64,000 nt of DNA. Source: Tupaia tana. Its lineage: Eukaryota > Chordata > Mammalia > Scandentia > Tupaiidae. The notes under the pieces were generated by a model, which was not told the origin of the DNA, ran no database searches, and worked only from the letters and a program-made list of their open reading frames with translations. Shown piece by piece: positions 45,608 through 57,059 of this stretch. The translations under genes and the position numbers were made by a program. The first letter of the stretch is position 1; every line of letters starts with the position of its first letter. The DNA lies in assembly GCA_026018925.1 (NCBI GenBank), contig JAKSZU010000002.1, positions 95,514,475-95,578,474 on the forward strand, in the 5' to 3' direction.

Positions 45608-48600
45608 TAGTGCTTCCCTCTTGAAGTTCCTTGACATGTCCCTGGAAGAACCGCACCCAGCTCCCCCTCCCTCAAGTGCGCTGGGCATTTTCTCAGCATC
45701 ATGTATGAGCTGGACACTGTGCACTCCTAAAATAATCTGTTTCATAATCAAATACTAGACATTCTCCCCCCACTTCAAGTACCCTCCACATTTTCATCCT
45801 ACTCTCTCCATTTTGATTTCTTAACCTCAAGACAGAGTTACTCTAGACCTTTCCAGTTTATTTTTGTGTGATTAAAAAAAAAAAAAAAAAAAAAAACAAC
45901 TCCATTTCTTAAAGATAATTGCTGCCTTCATTTCTATTCATCCTCTTCTCCGTGAATAAAAGGAGCAGTACCTGTTCTCTATCTTTTATCCATCCTGCCC
46001 TGCATCTTTCTTTCCATGTTTCTTCAGAGAAATAGAGTAAGAAAGCTTGGCCTTGTGTAGGATGGTCTTCACGGTAAACCAAGATTAGAGATACATCCAG
46101 TTTTAAAGTTGGGCTTTTATTTTGATCCTGTTTGGGTTCTCTCTTCTCCAAAGAAATAGCTTGTATTCTGAAGCAAATATCTTTTGAATTTCAATTCACC
46201 ATTTTAAACCCCCAAGTCTTTTCCCCCTCCTTCTATTACAACTTGGAAGTAACCTTACCTGTGAAAATGTAAGATATTGTTTAAGCAGAATAATGTACAT
46301 CACTGTTAACCTTTTAGGGGGCTAGATCATGAAGGGGGATGATTTAGTTTACTCCCAGCTTTTAAAATGCTGGCGCGAGGTGTTGGTGAGTGGAAGAGCT
46401 GGCACATACAGGCAGTGAACAGTCTTCCTTTGATGGAAGCTGAAAGGGGGGCTTGTTGGTCGGGGATATTAAGCAGTGGGAGAAAAATCAAGTAGGTTTT
46501 TTATTGGTCCACGAAGGGGGACGATAAAACGAAGAAGAGAAAGTAAGGAGAAAAATAGTATTGGCAAAGAGGAAAGGATAAAGGGGGGGGAGGAATACAG
46601 AACTTTTAGGGCACTGAAATTTTATGTAATTGGAAGTAATGAATAATCAAAATAAATTTGTCTTCAAGTAAGAGGATGTGCAGCAGTTTTTTAATGGAGA
46701 GGTGCCATGTATACACAAGACAAGACAGTTTTAAAAGCATCATATGCTTGACACACTTAAACTCCATAGCCCCTGGATGTTCCTCTCAGTGATTTTATTA
46801 CTATTTCTCATCCACCACCCTTTCAGCTGCATTGTTTTTGGGCAGATTAGGCCTCTATTTACCATACAGGTATATTGATACCTTGTTTGCCTTGTTACAA
46901 TTTACCCATTTCCTATATGGCAAGCACCATTGAACTCATTAGATTAGTAGAATTTATGCATCCTTAGTCACGTGCATCTTCCAGAATTTGACGTTTATTT
47001 TTCTTTAAACCTTTAGTTTATTAATGGGTTGGTCTTCCATACACTCGTTCTTGGATTAATGATTCCATGTGGATTACAGTCTAGACATTGTTCTTTTAGA
47101 GAAAAAGTAGAACCAGACAAAACATTTAAAAAGTGTAGCTCCTTTGGGGAAAGGGAAAGATGCTGTTCAAGGATGTTGTAGGGCTGGGGCATATATATCA
47201 GCTCATTATATTGTGCGTGCACACAGATTAGATTTTAAGTAATTCACCTTAAAGAATGTCCTGAGTCAGGCTTCATCTTTTATTCATGGTGCTTCTAATT
47301 TCCATGGTTGATATTAAGGTAGATAAGATAAAAAGAGGAAAACGAACCAGGTACAAATGAGCCCACTAAGTATTGGCAGCAAATGAAGGAAAGTAAAGGA
47401 TGAAAGGTCTCCAAATTAAATTAAAGACGCAACAGGCAATCTGTGTTTAATTATTCCTCCCTGGCAACTGGAATGATGCCTTTTTTCCCTCCCATACAGC
47501 TAACTAATTTTCAGTCTCTCTTTGCAACTGAGCTGTGCCACCAGGAAAGGAGTATTTGCATTGAACGTTCCTGTGTTAACAGCCAAATCCATTTGCAAAT
47601 GAAGCTTAGTGTGAGTCTAGCTGCAGAAACCTGGCTGTCCACTGGGGACAAAGGTGGTGGGGATTTTTCTGGCTTCAGGTATCTCAACACATACTCCTGA
47701 TCTTCCTGTCTCACTGACGGGGTTTTGCACCCAGGATCACAGGCAATCCTGCCTGCCTGCACATCCTATCGATCTAGCTCTGTGGAAAAGCTTATTTGCA
47801 AAGGATTTAAGCTGCTTTAAAAAAAGCCACAACTCCAGATAAATGTGACTCTATCTAGTCATATTTTCAATAACATTATTGAACAGATTTCTATTCTTCA
47901 CTAGAAAACCTTCAAAGCTTTTCTAAGTTTAAAGCCAGTGCTTTTCGGGTGAAATTTGTTTCACCTTTGGAAATCAATGGAATTGAAAGGTTAAAAAAAT
48001 ATAGCACTTTCCAGGCAAGAAATGAAAACTGAAAAATTTACTTTTACACTTACTGAGGTAAGACTGGAAGACAGACCATCTTGAACAATTAAGGGACTCA
48101 TGAAAAGAATCACTTAATGAGATTGTCTTGAAGGTGTTTCTGGAAGGTAATGAACTAAAGCGGGCCCTAGTTTGAATTTTTTTGTTGGGTACCGTTAAGT
48201 TCTTATATTGTGTCCTAGGCTAGTGAAGGAGTTGAGGCTTAATTCTGTCTTGCTTCTTTTTCGACATGTTTCTCTGGTTTCCCAAAACTTTTTCTGCTTC
48301 TTTGAGCCGTCATCTGAGGATGTAAGCGTTTACAATGTTTGACACTTTGCTCCAAATAGTTGTAACTCTGTCTCTTTCTTGGAAGGATTTTTGACACTTC
48401 CCTTTATCTTGATGCAATTACTTTGCGTGCAAGCAAAGAAACCTAGAACGTTCTCTTAGGTGTAACATAAAAAAGACTATTTGACCTGAAATATGCCCCT
48501 TATCTTTTATTTCTCCTTGTCTGAAAGCATATTAATGGTCATGCCATGGACCTGATAAAATGTGAGGATTTTGTAAAATGAGAATATAAAACTACAGCCA

Positions 48601-49105
48601 ATTTTCATGGACTAAAGATGTTAAATCTCTAAATTTCTTTATCCTTCCAGGGTACACAGTACTTGAATTATGGGTCATTTTAGACAGTTTTGTTTGGAGA
48701 CCAGTTTTCATTTCAATTTTGATATGTTAATGGGCCAGAAATAACAATTTGTGTTTAAAATATATTCTTCCTTCCGTGTCTTCCTATTATCTTTTCTGTC
48801 GCTCTTTGCCCCTCAACCTACTTTTTGCTGTTTATTCTCTCTCCTAATAGACACGTCTGGCTCATTGGTGCACTGAATGTGAGTCTTTCAAACATTTTGG
48901 CTGTTGTCTGCTGCTGCTTGGGGCCTATAATGAGTGACTCCATTTTCTTCTATACTCCACTTGCCTCTAAATTACAAACTGGTAAATTTTCTCTTGTGTG
49001 AACAGTAATGGAATAGTAATTGCTTTTAAGACAAGCTGCAAGAGCAGAATAGACTGACCAAAGTCAACAGTCTTATTTATTAGCTATCCCAGGTGATAAT
49101 CAAGT
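45608..49105. other. Intronic unique sequence, repeat-poor
   Basis: The longest SINE-free block in the window (about 3.5 kb). It has an A22 run near 45874. The part at about 47420-47830 carries three ATTTGCA cores and looks like a candidate enhancer. No exon or gene is supported. Confidence 0.5.
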
Positions 49106-49128
49106 TGTGTGTGTGTGTGTGTGTGTGT
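49106..49128. repeat. (GT)n microsatellite
   Basis: About 11 GT units. Confidence 0.95.
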
Positions 49129-49474
49129 TCACAGAATTCAGTCATGTTCAGGTATGTCCATTCCAACCTTTTAGGCGCTCATGGAATATTTGCCTAGTCT
49201 GTCTAAATAAAAATAACACATGTATCGTACTCTTGATTTGTGATGCGATTGAAGCTTGAAATGTAAGTTTACTTGATTCTCACATTTTCCCCCAATATAC
49301 AGATTGTTAGACTAGTACACAGATAGGTCAGCTAGGTTTAAAATAGATTCCAATTCACAAAAATAAAACTAAGATAATTTGTTGTTTATGCCTGGTTATT
49401 TTTATATATAATTTAAAATAAATGATAAAAAATAGACTTTACCATGGATAGAAGCAAAATATGAAATAATTTAT

Positions 49475-49590
49475 GTTATCTGAGCACTTACTATGGGTCA
49501 GGAACCTCTTTTAGGGTTTTACATGTATTAACTCATTTAACCTTCATAGCAGCCTCTGAGATAGGTACTAGTCTGTCCTATATTTTTGTT
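49475..49590 (-). repeat. MIR
   Basis: GAGCACTTACTATGGGTCAG, TTTTACATGTATTAACTCAT and TTAACCTTCATAGCAGCC match the antisense MIR start. Confidence 0.85.
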
Positions 49591-49976
49591 TTGATTTTGA
49601 GTGTGTGTATTTTATACTAGTGCTGATACTTAGATATAAACGCAGTCCTTTGGTGAGTACAGGAGATTTAAACAACTGTAACTTGACTGTACTCTCATTG
49701 TTTACCTCTGACTAATATAATCAGTATGTTCACTTTTAACAGAAGTGCAAGGAAGTGGCTTTAGAGAGTCAGGTAACCGTTCTGTGGCAGGACAGTATTT
49801 GGCTGCCCATTGCCTTGATCCTGGAGCCTGCACTTTGCTTATCTCTGACATGTGCAATCAGATGGAAATATGTCATTTTAATACATAAAGCATTTGGTTA
49901 GTGGAGCTTTTCTGATACTCTTGCTGTCTTGTGCCATATTTGAGCTCAGGTCTTCTAGCATATACTGACTTTTTAA

Positions 49977-50144
49977 GAAGATTTATTTATTTACTTTTTA
50001 TATGTTACTATTTTAAAATTGGCTGTAGGGCATGTGCACTCATCAGAGAGAGACAGAGAAAGCAAGCTGCCTGGTCTGGGACTTGAACTGTGGTTGGCCA
50101 TGTGGGAGTCCAGTGCCTTAACAATCATGCCACCTGCTGGCCCC
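49977..50144 (-). mobile_element. tRNA-derived SINE, short form, with TSD
   Basis: An inverted short form ending GCCACCTGCTGGCCCC. The TSD AGCATATAYTGACTTTT lies at 49957-49973 and 50145-50161. Confidence 0.92.
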
Positions 50145-50189
50145 AGCATATATTGACTTTTAATTTTATCTTTTGACCTTTTTCTTCTT

Positions 50190-50510
50190 TGTTATTTTTT
50201 ATTGTTAATTTTAATTGACAAATTAAAAATGAATATTTATTGTGTACAATATGATCTTTTAAAGTATGTATATATTGTAGAATGACTATATCAAGCAAGT
50301 TATCATATCCATTAGCTCACATTCTTAAGTTTTCCACCTGTGGTAAGAACATTAAAAATCTACTCTCGGCAGTTTTCAAGTATACGGTACATTATTATTA
50401 ACTATAATCACTGTGTTGTAGAATAGATTTACTCTTCTTATCTAACTGAAATCTTGTATCCTTTGGCAAACATTTCTCCAATCCTGCTCCTATCTTTTCC
50501 CCCATATCAT
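50190..50510 (-). repeat. L1 (L1MA/L1MB-type) 3' end
   Basis: AATATTTATTGTGTACAATA, GACTATATCAAGCAAGTTAT, CATATCCATTAGCTCACATT and ACATTATTATTAACTATAAT are the antisense of the old L1 3' UTR, in order. Confidence 0.82.
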
Positions 50511-51108
50511 TTGGTCTTATGAAAATTTTGTCTCCTTTACTCTATCTTCTAGACCATTAAATATTTAGATTGCTTTTTTCAAGTCAGGGGAAAACTGCTA
50601 AGTTAGTATATAAACTGTAATTGCACATACTTTTTAAATGATGTGTTCTTGTAAAAAAATAAGAATCAGTTTGTGAAAGAAGGTAAGACGTTGAAATGAA
50701 CTTCTCCTCAGTTGATATGTAGGCATCAGCAACTCGGGGCATGTGTCCTGTCAGGGCAGACGGAACTAAATGGAAGAGTGATTTTCAGGGTACAATGTAA
50801 ATGGGGAAATGTTGAGCTGTTTCAGGTGGGCTCAGTGGTTTACTGTGGAAACAGAAAGGAGATTCTGGGGTCCTGAGCTGATTTGAACTGAAGCTACTGT
50901 GGGCAACAGACACCTGCTGGCCATTCCCTCCCTAGAGGCTGAAGCCACTCCTCCTGGGAGCGCGAAGATGTGCTTAAAGGAACTGTCATTCCCCATGCCG
51001 GTGTGCTGCTAATGCCAGCTGCTGGAGACCACACTGCCACACTTACCTGGCTGTGCGCTTGCTTGTTGGTTTTCTTGTCTGATCTGTGCTGGGATTAAAC
51101 ATTTCCCC

Positions 51109-51365
51109 AGGCCCAGCCCTGGAGCATGGTGGTTAAGGGAGCCGGATCCCACATGGCCAGCCATGGTTCAGATCCTTGCCTTGGCAGCTTGAAAAACATA
51201 CCAGGCACATGTGCATTCATGCCTAAGATTCTGATGGGATAGAGACATGGAGGAAAGAGGATTGTGATGTGACCGTGCCCCATTGGAGATGCACTGTCTT
51301 TTTCTCATTCTCTCTTCTCTGCTTCCCTCTCTGGCAAGTGCACACACCACTAGCAATAAACAAGA
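51109..51365 (+). mobile_element. tRNA-derived SINE, diverged long form
   Basis: GCCCAGCCCTGGAGCATGGT head, GGTTCAGATCCTTGCC, CTTGAAAAACATACCAGGC body, then CAAGTGCACACACCACTAGC and a short A/T tail. Confidence 0.8.
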
Positions 51366-51468
51366 GAGTGTAGGGAAAAAAAAGAAAAAAGAAAAAGACT
51401 TGCCAGGGTTAAAAAACAAATAAATAGATCATTGGTTGCACTTTTTGTATGCTGGAAAAAAAATCTTG

Positions 51469-51650
51469 GGCCAGTGGGTGACATGGTGGTTAAGGCACTG
51501 GACTCCCATGTGGCTGACCACTCTTTGAGTCCTGAACCTGGTGGCTTGCTTTCTCACTTTTCTTCTCTCTCTCTCTGATGAGCACATATGCCCTGAAGAA
51601 AATTGAAAATATAATAGTAATGATAAATAAAATTGAATAAATAATTTCTA

Positions 51651-51652
<2 letters not shown>
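51469..51652 (+). mobile_element. tRNA-derived SINE, short form
   Basis: GGGCCAGTGGGTGACATGGT head, CTTGCTTTCTCACTTTTC, then a GATGAGCACATATGCCCT block rarely kept in short copies, and an A/T tail into which the next SINE inserted. Confidence 0.85.
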
Positions 51653-51653
<1 letters not shown>

Positions 51654-51703
<50 letters not shown>

Positions 51704-51818
51704 CCGGACCTTGGGCATGCATGCACATGCGCCTGGCATGCCACCAGGTCCGGGACTTGAAAAGTGGTCAGCCGTGTGGGAATTGAGCAACATAACCCCT
51801 ATGTCATCTGCTGGTCCC
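51654..51818 (-). mobile_element. 3'-truncated SINE with a 48-base poly(T)
   Basis: On the - strand the head and the first part of the body run to GCCCAAGGTCCGG, then directly into A48 (51703-51656). The rest of the body is absent. AAATAATT with A/T-rich continuation flanks it at about 51638 and 51819, so it inserted in this shortened form. Confidence 0.85.
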
Positions 51819-52747
51819 AAATAATTATTAAAAATAAAACATTGTAGAGATAGTTCTGCTGTGGGGGCAGCCATGTGCTCTACTCCAAGTCAAAATATTT
51901 GGCCTTTTCACACCAAATAACTAAGATCTCAGTAGTTTATTTGTTTAATTACTGTCTTACATCAGTGGAAAGAAAACTTTAAGCAGTATGTATGTTGCAT
52001 ACCAAATCTAATACTGTTCCTCCAACATGAATTGCAAATATTATAAACTGAATTATATGTATAATTGTACTTTCATCTCTTTAATGAAAACTGAGTGTGA
52101 CAATGCTAACCATCCTCCACTCACTAAGATGTCAGTTATCTAGGAATTGTGTGTTAGCATGGAGAGGGGATGGTTCTCCAAGAGTCCTACCTACTTTCCA
52201 CCTGCCTTTAAAACACTGAGAAGATACTTGAATATAATGAATCTGTGTATCTTCTCTACTGCATAACACATAAGAACTGAGCACCTTCTACATGCTGGGC
52301 ACTGTATTTAGTTAAGGCACAGGGTCTCTCACAGCTGTGAACAGAAGCACCCTGCCCTCACAACTTGAGCGTCCACACTGAACACGTGTACTATGACCAG
52401 CTGTGCTGGGGAAGTGCAGGGGCTGGGAGTATCAAACTGGAGTGGTTGAGTGGAGGCGTCATGGAGGAAGTGACATCTGAGCTAGAAGTAAAGGGTGATG
52501 AGGTCTAGTGAGCAGCAGGGCAGGAAGGAAAGAGCTTCCCCAGGAGAGGGAGCCACTCGCGTGCATCTGAAACAGGATGCCTGGACTTTCAGAGACCTGC
52601 AAGATGTTCTTGATGGCGGGAGGCCAGATGAAGAGAGGATGAGGTGGGCAAGGAGGCGGCCGCTTTTCCATCTCCCGCATTTCAGAGCGTGTTTTTTGTT
52701 TTTTTGGTTTTTTCCAGAGCGTGGTTTTTAACCTTGGGGGAAGGTTT

Positions 52748-53002
52748 TGTTTTGTTTTGTTTTTATTTTTAGATTTTTGCCTTAGGGCATGTGTGCTTGC
52801 TGGAGAGATATGAGAGAGACAGAGAAAGAAGTAAAGTAAAAAACATCACACCCGGGGGGATGGCCATGCCGCAGTCCCTTCTCCTCCATCTTCCTTGCAC
52901 ACATGCTCAGCATGTTTTTCCAGCTGCAGGCTCCAGAACACGAACTGCAGAATACGCCATATGGGATCCAGCTCCTTAACCAACATGCGGCCTGCTGGCC
53001 CT
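52748..53002 (-). mobile_element. tRNA-derived SINE, diverged long form
   Basis: GCCTTAGGGCATGTGTGCTT, AAAACATCACACCCGGG and a head ending GGCCTGCTGGCCC. The T-rich tail is interrupted by G. Confidence 0.82.
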
Positions 53003-53177
53003 ATCGTTGTGGGAAGTTTTAACATCTATCCCAAACCTGTCCTATAAAGAAAAAAGTCTTCCATTTCTTTATATATGGGAGTGGAATTTAAGTCATGCTC
53101 ATTGAAGTTTTCTTGGCTGTCCCTAGATAAATCTGGGAAATTGGATGTATACACAGCAATTTTAGGAATATGCTTTC

Positions 53178-53290
53178 CTTTTTTTCTTTCTTTCTTTCTT
53201 TTATCTCTCTCTCTCTCCCCTCCTCCTCTTCCTCCTCTCTCTCTCTCTCTCTTTCTTCCTTTATTTCTTTCTCTCTCTTTCTTTTTTGCA
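53178..53290. repeat. Polypyrimidine (CTTT/CT)n tract
   Basis: About 110 bases of almost pure C/T on the + strand. Confidence 0.92.
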
Positions 53291-53487
53291 TATGATTTTT
53301 CTAATACTCATTAGGCAAATCTTTGATTTTTAACTTTTCCAACAGACCTTGGATAAAGTGGGTAGTAAATTAATAGGAACATTACAGATAAGAATTTGTA
53401 CATCTGACTACACCAAGGAAGTGGTGGTGTAGACTTCTGTAGATTCATTATAGCACCAACATCATGTTAAATAATATAGTATATGAG

Positions 53488-53710
53488 GTTGGCTCCATAG
53501 CTTGGTGGTTAAGGCAGCTGGATCCTGCATGGCCGACTGTGCATTCAAGTCGGATCCAGCAGTTTGAAGGTCTTACTGAGAACACGTGCATGTGCACTCA
53601 GAATCGCCAAAGGAGGGAGAAATGGAGGAAAAGGGATTCTAGTGTGGTCATTCTCCATGGGGAGTGCTTTCTCCTCTCCCTCATTCTCTGTCTGTACCTC
53701 TTGCTGGCAA
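53488..53710 (+). mobile_element. tRNA-derived SINE lacking its 3' end
   Basis: GTTGGCTCCATAGCTTGGTG head and body run to TACCTCTTGCTGGCAA. The expected GCGCACACACCCTATAGCA block and tail are replaced by the telomeric-copy segment that follows. Confidence 0.75.
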
Positions 53711-53712
53711 CC

Positions 53713-53790
53713 TGTTTTCAGGTTGACATCTAAAGTTGTTTTTTTTTTCCCTAACCCTAACACTAAACACTACACCTATCTCTAACAAGA
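53713..53790. repeat. Interstitial telomeric tract, second copy
   Basis: TGTTTTCAGGTTGACATCTA and AAGTTG, then T10, then CCCTAACCCTAACACTAAAC and decaying repeats. The non-telomeric flank is the same as at 56239-56265, including the run of Ts, so the two tracts share a recent source. Confidence 0.8.
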
Positions 53791-53869
53791 ACCCCTTAAG
53801 CTGTAACTTAAAGATGATGTGGCCCATACTCTGACTCTAAGGACTTTCATGCTAAAAGGAGAGAATTAC

Positions 53870-53892
53870 AGAGAGAGAGAGAGAGAGAGAGA
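53870..53892. repeat. (GA)n microsatellite
   Basis: About 11 GA units. Confidence 0.9.
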
Positions 53893-54634
53893 AGGCCCGT
53901 GGTGTGCAGTAAGGCATCCCTGTCTGAAGCCACTAGTGGTGGGAGGTGTGTCAAGGTAGTTGTGAGCCAAGCGAGTATTAGGCCTCTCTACTCTGGGGAA
54001 AGGCTGGAGGCTAGTGGGGAGCTCTCGTTGGAGGTTGGAAATGGTCTCCCTTGTTCAAATCTAGCTTCACCACTCAGTGGTTGCATAATTTTAGCAAGGT
54101 TGCCTATTCATGCATTTGCTGTAAGTATTGAAGTATAGGTGAGTTATAAATATTAGTTACTTTCTCCTTGTTTTTTTTCTCATGTAGGTGACTGCCCTAG
54201 TCGAGGAGTAGACCAGATAGCTGCACCACCTCCGTTGGTGAGATGCCTCTAAATATTCTGTCCTGAGATCTGGATTATGTTTCCAGATGCCTGAGAGAGA
54301 GGAGGAGGATGTAGAAGTATTTGACTTTCCCAGATTAGTCTGTACCCAAGCGAAACTGCATAAACTGGGTATCTTACTTACGTCATTGGGTGCTACTAGG
54401 GTGATCAGAGGGACGGGGTTAAATAGGGCTTGTCTGCAAAGAGTCTTGGGAGGAAGTGAGATGTGAGAGAGTAAAAACGCATCTGAAGGACATTTCGTCT
54501 TGAGAGAAGATGAAGGGTGTTCTCCTGAAGGTTTGGAGGGCTGAGGGTGATTAATAACTGTGTGAATGCTAGGCAGTTGGCTTACTTGTAGTTCAGAGCA
54601 GGACACTAACCTTCCTGCAGGTCCTGGCTATTTT

Positions 54635-54902
54635 ATTTTTGTTTTTGTTTTTAGTTTTAGTTTTCCTATAGGGTGCATGCACTCAACCAAGAGAGACAGT
54701 GAGAGAGAGAGAGAGGAAATGAGAAATCATTCCCCAGTGGGTATGGCCATACAACAATCCATTCTCCTCCATTCTCAGCATTTTGGGCATGCACACACAT
54801 GCACCTGGAGTGATTTTCAAGCTGCTGGGTCCAGGACTTAAACTATACAGTTGGGCATGTGGGATCAAGTACCTTAAACTCCACACCACCTGCCAGCCTC
54901 TC
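54635..54902 (-). mobile_element. tRNA-derived SINE, diverged long form
   Basis: CTATAGGGTGCATGCACTC, AATCATTCCCCAGTGGG and a head ending CCACACCACCTGCCAGCC. Confidence 0.82.
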
Positions 54903-54911
54903 TTGGTGTGT

Positions 54912-55149
54912 TTTGTTTTGTTTCGTTTGTTTTGTTTCGTTTTGTTTTGTTTTTGAGACAGAAAGTGAGAAATCATTCCCTTCCCAGGGGCGTGGCCACA
55001 CCATAGTCCTTTCTTCTCTATTCTCCTCTCAGGATTTGGGCATGCACACACAGGCGACCAGTGTGTGTTTTAAGCTGCCAGGCCTGGGACTTGAACTGTG
55101 GTCTACTCCTACTGTGGGGAGTCCAGTGATGTAACCATTATGCTGGTAC
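54912..55149 (-). mobile_element. tRNA-derived SINE, long form, with TSD
   Basis: Begins with a TTTTG/TTTCG-repeat tail and lacks the TATAGGG block. The head ends GTAACCATTATGCTGG. CTCYTGGTGTGT repeats at about 54899-54910 and 55149-55160. Confidence 0.8.
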
Positions 55150-56025
55150 TCCTGGTGTGTAATTTAATTACTGTGTAATCCCAGTGCCTACCATGGACCT
55201 AGGGCTGCATACTTATGACATGACAAATTGGTTATTTCTGGCAAGAATTAATAAATTAAAAAGATAGTATGTTACCAAAGGGAGGGCAGCTTAGTGGAGA
55301 AGAAAGAAATAGCTAACACACATGGTTAGAAGCAGTAATTTGTTTGATGAGACAGATACAGACACTGACAGAGAGACGGGAAAGCGCCCTTGAGAGGGTC
55401 TCACACTGCAGTCCTCCTCCCAGTCCTTCCCTGTCACCCAGTCGTGTCCCACATAGTCTGACCCTGGAGCTGCATCCTGATCTCCCTCATGGCTTCCAGT
55501 GTGGTAGGAGGTTGCACCGCTGCTGCACCACCGGTGAGCGTTTCCTGGGATAGGAAGGTTAGGAGTACTGCTCCCTGGAGGAGGGGAGGGGGTCCACGTC
55601 ACCAGCCTTGCTTGTGCCACCCCACTCCCAGCCCTACCTGGGGACGAGCTGCTCACTGGCCTTAGCTGACTGGCACTCTCCAGGAGGCCCCAGAAAGCTC
55701 GCTTGTCTTTTTTCAAACATCACTTAAGCTAAGTAGTGAAGTAGGAGTATTCTAAAGCTTATTTTCTGCAAAATGAGGAAAATGTGCATGTTGTGTGTGT
55801 TGATTGTGGCGTGCACGTGTCATGTGTGTCGTCTGTCGTGTGTGTATGTTTGCCCATATGGTCTCCTGTTGCCTCTCTGCTTGCAAATGCAGTGGCTCAC
55901 CTTGTTTGTTCTTCACGGACCCTCCATCTTCCAGGTTAGCCTCTGGCAAGAATCTTGCTGTACTCTGAGATCTCATGTAGTGGTCCTCAACTTTTTTGCT
56001 CATATAACTTCTGAAATAATTTTGT
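55150..56025. other. Intronic sequence, partly degenerate repeats
   Basis: About 55345-55560 has AGAGAGACGGGAAAGCGCC and GCACCGCTGCTGCACCACC and may be a further, very old SINE. A TGTG/CGTG-rich stretch lies at about 55785-55855. The rest is unassigned. Confidence 0.35.
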
Positions 56026-56042
56026 AAAATTAGACATACTGG

Positions 56043-56220
56043 GGGGCTGGCAGGTGGCGTGGTGGTTAAGGGCGCTGGACTCCCACATGGCTGACCGTGG
56101 TTCAAGTCAGGGACCTGGCGGCTTGCTCTTTCACTTTCCCTCTCATTCTCTCTCTCCCTCTGTTCCTCTCTGATCAAATTTAAAAAAAATTAATAAAGTT
56201 AAATAAGATAATTCTTTAAA
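56043..56220 (+). mobile_element. tRNA-derived SINE, short form, with TSD
   Basis: GGGGCTGGCAGGTGGCGTGG head, GGTTCAAGTCAGGGACCTGG, CTTGCTCTTTCACTTTCCC and an A/T tail. The TSD AATTAGACATACTGGG lies at about 56027-56042 and 56222-56237. Confidence 0.95.
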
Positions 56221-56250
56221 CAATTAGACATACTGGGATGTTTTCAGGTT

Positions 56251-56361
56251 GACATCTAAAGTTGGTTTTTTTCCCCTAACCCTAACCCTAAACACTAAAC
56301 CCTAAACCCTAAACCCTAACCATACCCTAACCCTAACCCTAACCCTAAGACATCTAAAGTT
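56251..56361 (-). repeat. Interstitial telomeric repeat with TSD and A run
   Basis: Between two copies of GACATCTAAAGTT (56251-56263 and 56349-56361) lie GG, T7 (56266-56272) and about 76 bp of CCCTAA repeats (56273-56348). These include three CCCTAAA heptamers and a few CACTAAA/CATACCCTAA variants. Read on the - strand this is TSD, (TTAGGG)n, A7, CC, TSD, which is the anatomy of a retroposed polyadenylated RNA. Confidence 0.9.
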
Positions 56362-56619
56362 TTTAAATGATTTTAAGCAGTTGTAAAGCAAGTGATTTCT
56401 AGTGTATTATAAACATTGATATTTGTAATGAAATTTAAATATATCCAGTAGGACCTATAAATACTGTAACAATCTGATACTCATCATCATTCATTTACTA
56501 TACATATTTTTAGATAATGTTTAGAAATTTTATATCATTCCTTTTCTGTTTCTGTTTCCCCTCAGAATGTTTTTTAGAGAGCTTTTGTTTGTTTGTTTGT
56601 TTTTTGTTTTGTTTTTGTT

Positions 56620-56763
56620 TTTTTGCTATAAGTCATGTGTGCTCACCGGAGAGACAGACAGAAAGTAAGAAATCACCTCCCCCCAGGGAGAATGGTCACA
56701 CTGCAATCCGTTCTTCTTTCAGGATCTTGGGCATGCATGCACATGTGTCTGGCATGAGTAGAA
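56620..56763 (-). mobile_element. tRNA-derived SINE, head missing
   Basis: TTTTTGCTATAAGTCATGTG and the inverted body run to CATGTGTCTGGCATGAGT. The head is absent; the next SINE's tail begins there. Confidence 0.75.
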
Positions 56764-57011
56764 TTTTTTTTTAATTTGCCATAGGGCATGTGCACTTGAT
56801 AGAGACAGAGACAGAGACAGAGACAGAGAGAGAAAATCACCTCCCAGGGGACTGACCACACCACAATCCCTTCTCCATTCTCCACTTGAGATTTTGGGCA
56901 CATATACATGGGCCTGATGTGTTTTTCAAGTGGCTGGGTCCAGGACTCAAACCACACAGTTGGCTATGTGGGATACAGCCTCATTTACCACCACACCACC
57001 TGACTGTCCCC
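56764..57011 (-). mobile_element. tRNA-derived SINE, long form
   Basis: An inverted copy with a (GACAGA)n expansion of the CT stretch at about 56804-56830. The head ends CACCACCTGACTGTCCCC. Confidence 0.85.
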
Positions 57012-57059
57012 ATCCCTTGCTCAGAATTCAAGGTTTGAGGTCATTTGTGGATTATCCTA

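Noticed and set aside
56273-56348. Chromosome-fusion relic
   Set aside because: The repeat has one orientation only, not head-to-head, is short and has a 13-bp TSD, so insertion fits better than fusion.
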